Of a stretch of DNA of 64,000 bases, positions 61,751-64,000 are shown piece after piece. The stretch's first letter is position 1. Every line of letters starts with the position of its first letter. This stretch comes from Eumeta japonica (Eukaryota; Arthropoda; Insecta; Lepidoptera; Psychidae): positions 992,001 to 1,056,000 of the forward strand of contig BGZK01000021.1 of NCBI GenBank assembly GCA_005406025.1, written 5' to 3'. A program made the translations under genes and the position numbers. Below the pieces are notes generated by a model. It saw nothing but the letters and a program-made list of their open reading frames with translations, was not told where the DNA came from and ran no database searches.

Positions 61751-62715
61751 TGTTTGAGGTAATTATACTAAATTGATATTTTTTTTTTATTATAATTTGA
61801 TTATAAACAGTTTAATTTCTCGCGATTAGCTATAACCGCTTTTTAGACCTTGAAAAACAATAATAAAATCACTTATTTTTAGCACTTGTCATTTAATCAA
61901 ATATAGGCTACTTACTCACTGTAAGTAAAGCAGTCACTAGCCTGCTTGAACAAATTTAACAATCTTTTATTAGTTGGGCTTGTATTTATATTTCGGAATC
62001 CTTGAAATATTCTTTACAGCTTCCCAGACATTTTAATAAATTTGAATTTTGCATGTGTATTCAGAACCAATAACAATATGATAATTTAGTGCCATCGATC
62101 TGATCTTATGATAGAGCCAATAGGTTAATAGTGAAACTCTTCAATGGTTAATAGTTAACCTCTCGAGTATCGATTCTTTTGGTTTATGTTAATAAAGATT
62201 ATACACTACACTTGCTGATAAGGATCTGATGATGGAGCCGGAAGTTGGGTAGCAGAACGCTTCAGTAGCTACTGGGAAATTGCTCAAGTTTAGGCTGGGT
62301 TTATTTGCATTGACCTGTCTAATAACGAAATTTACTCTATGGTGGTGATGTTTGCTAAAAATGCTATTTCCACTGTGTTTGTTTTAAAAAAAAAATATCT
62401 AAATGTGTAGTTATTTATATCAGTAATACTTTAAATTCATACTAAGACGAGAATTAACAGAAAATAAAACACACTTTAGAGTATTAAAAGGGAAAAATAA
62501 TTTACATAATGAATTTTGATTAAAGTAAAAAAGCGTAAGGTTTTTAATATTAATTGGAGTACTGTTTGCATTTTCATGACTTTGCTTTTACGAATAGCCA
62601 GCGATAAATAAAAAAGATAACTATTATTCAACACACCAATTTTTTTGTTGATCCAAAATTCAATGAGAATTTTTTTTCCTTTTAAAGCAATAGCGAATTA
62701 AGTATTTATTTTGAA
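61751..62715. other. AT-rich intergenic DNA
   Basis: No gene recognised. Two related phrases, 'tctgatcttatgatagagcc' (about 62098) and 'atctgatgatggagccg' (about 62223), suggest a small diverged duplication. Confidence 0.5.
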
Positions 62716-63270
62716 TTGAATTCTGAATTATCCTCATACCCTACAGATTGGCTCATTATAACAGCGCATACTCTCTATTTCATCATTCTTATACATTGTC
62801 TCATCAATAAGAAACAAATGCCCGGAGTCAAAGCTATCGCTTCTTGGAGTACTTTAATGCACACATTGGTCTTGACAATAACCAAGGTACAAACATAGTC
62901 GGCCACAACTTATTTCACCCCACTTCAAATCACTTGGGCTCCTTCCTGCTTGACTTTTGCGAACAACACAATCTGGTGATCAGTAGCACATAGGGTCGCA
63001 AATCATGCAAGGTAATTTGGCGTTCTGGACAAAGGTCATCACAAATTGACCATATCATTACAAAATCTTATAATGGCGCCAAATTCGAATATATAAAAGG
63101 CTACTGAGCAAAAAAGTTAACTCTGATCACAAAATCATCTTCTGAGAAATAATGAAAATGGTTAAAATAAATACGCCAATAACCAAAAGACAACGCGTAT
63201 CCAGAGAAGAAAACAATTTATCAACCTACCGTTTTTGGAACTGGGACTATAAGCTCCTAAACCAGGACAG
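62716..63270 (+). pseudogene. LINE AP-endonuclease domain fragment
   Basis: From 62850 one frame gives YFNAHIG (the 'GDFNAHIG' catalytic block with Asp replaced by Tyr), NIVGHNLFHPTSNHLGSFLL, DFCEQHNLVISST, a stop at 62991, then in the same frame WRSGQRSSQIDHII (63042-63059, the 'IDHI' block). This is the order of an AP-endonuclease domain of a non-LTR retrotransposon. The lost Asp and the stop show it is inactive. The RT part is not seen; the sequence changes to a tandem array downstream. Confidence 0.85.
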
Positions 63271-63333
63271 CATGTCAAAAACATGAAAAAGAGTTGAAAA
63301 TAGTAGGGGAGCCCACGATGCTAAATCGGGATT

Positions 63334-63830
63334 TACTCGAGCGTCATAGAGACCTATAGGGTTGCGAAGCTTAGATGATAAAAAAAAATGTCATATAGTA
63401 CATATCTTTTCATCGATGGAGGAAGCGGCTATAGATTTTCAAAAATGTAAAAAAAAACTGTTGCATGGACATACTCGAGCACGTCAGATATTGACAGCAT
63501 CCATGTTCTACGTATTTATAAAAATGTAAGTATATTAATCTGACTGTTTTCATGGTGGGGGTGGTCGTACGTAAGGGTTGAAAATGAAAAAAAAAATTAT
63601 CGAGCGCGTCAGATTTTCTAAGGGGATGTTAAGTGAACGTAAAAAGAAGCTTTTGTATAATAATCTGACGATTTGGATGTGACGCAAACGCGCGGCATTA
63701 TTAGAATGTGCTAAAAAAAAAAATCGCAATTTTGAAATACTCAAGCGCGTCAGATTAAGATATATATGGTCCATCTGTACGACCTAGACGTGCTGTCTCT
63801 TAATCTGACGATTATTTGGAGGGATTCGCC
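63334..63830. repeat. Degenerate tandem array, 125-141-bp units with inverted motif pairs
   Basis: The motif 'tactcgagcgcgtcagatt', with variation, starts at 63334, 63472, 63597 and 63738 (intervals 138, 125 and 141). Each later unit also contains its partner 'taatctgacg' (63535, 63661, 63801), the reverse complement of 'cgtcagatta', about 50-65 bases downstream. So each unit can fold into a stem of about 8-10 bp. Poly-A runs precede the motifs. The array may continue past the window. Confidence 0.75.
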
Positions 63831-64000
63831 TAATGTGACAATTAAAAGAAAAAAAAAATTTTTTTTTAATCATTGAACGTAATTAATTGAAAAGCTCAAG
63901 AAATAGCATGCAAATAATAGAGTATGTTTTTTTTAAGTATAATACTTTTATTTATTTCATCCTCAGAGCGGAATACATCAATACGCTGCTGTACGCATTA
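63831..64000. other. AT-rich sequence at the window edge
   Basis: Nothing recognised. Confidence 0.5.

Overview
The window looks like animal nuclear DNA, most likely from a moth or butterfly (Lepidoptera). It is strongly AT-rich, has GT-AG introns and no operons. It carries many decayed transposable elements whose termini resemble repeats I know from lepidopteran genomes, such as ends reading 'agggttccgta', tails with 'gacggacggacag' followed by 'ttagtaatagggtcccg', and a LINE end with 'gtgtccatgggcggc'. The order-level call rests on this repeat vocabulary and was not confirmed by any search.

Only one host gene can be supported: the 3' part of a slouch/NK1-type homeobox gene on the + strand (31572-32643). 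The penultimate exon encodes an acidic, Ser-rich linker and homeodomain residues 1-44. A 501-bp intron follows at the classic 44/45 position. The last exon encodes homeodomain residues 45-60 and a Pro/Gly/Tyr/His-rich tail ending in a stop. The penultimate exon appears to lack one G in a short G run just upstream of the homeodomain. No 5' exon or TN/EH1-type motif was found upstream, so the gene probably begins outside the window. The rest is a typical 'gene desert' around a developmental regulator: AT-rich DNA with scattered GC-richer, low-repeat islands that could be regulatory.

The mobile-element layer is rich. It includes a degenerate hAT transposase gene (46195-48339, five frame changes); LINE fragments at 22185-22560 (+), 35690-36810 (+), 37599-38080 (-, same family as the previous one), 43560-43855 (+), 49560-51380 (-, endonuclease and RT) and 62716-63270 (+, endonuclease); terminal-inverted-repeat elements at 20259-21630, 24613-24958, 37340-37530, 39107-39478, 55236-55432 and 57348-58155; and tRNA-derived SINE-like heads at 44170, 44641 (-) and 56165. 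The 20259-21630 element contains a stretch that reads like a spliced terminal coding exon.

Tandem and hairpin structures: a 24-bp minisatellite with dimeric higher-order pattern (8764-9124); a roughly 125-141-bp degenerate tandem array of inverted-repeat units at the right edge (63334-63830); several near-perfect palindromes (7283, 8551, 26519, 54994); four long (AT)n tracts; and a dispersed GATTCC-type repeat family. I found no CRISPR, bacterial operon or obviously new enzymatic system. The most worthwhile items are the slou frame break, the exon-like segment inside the TIR element, and the two tandem arrays.
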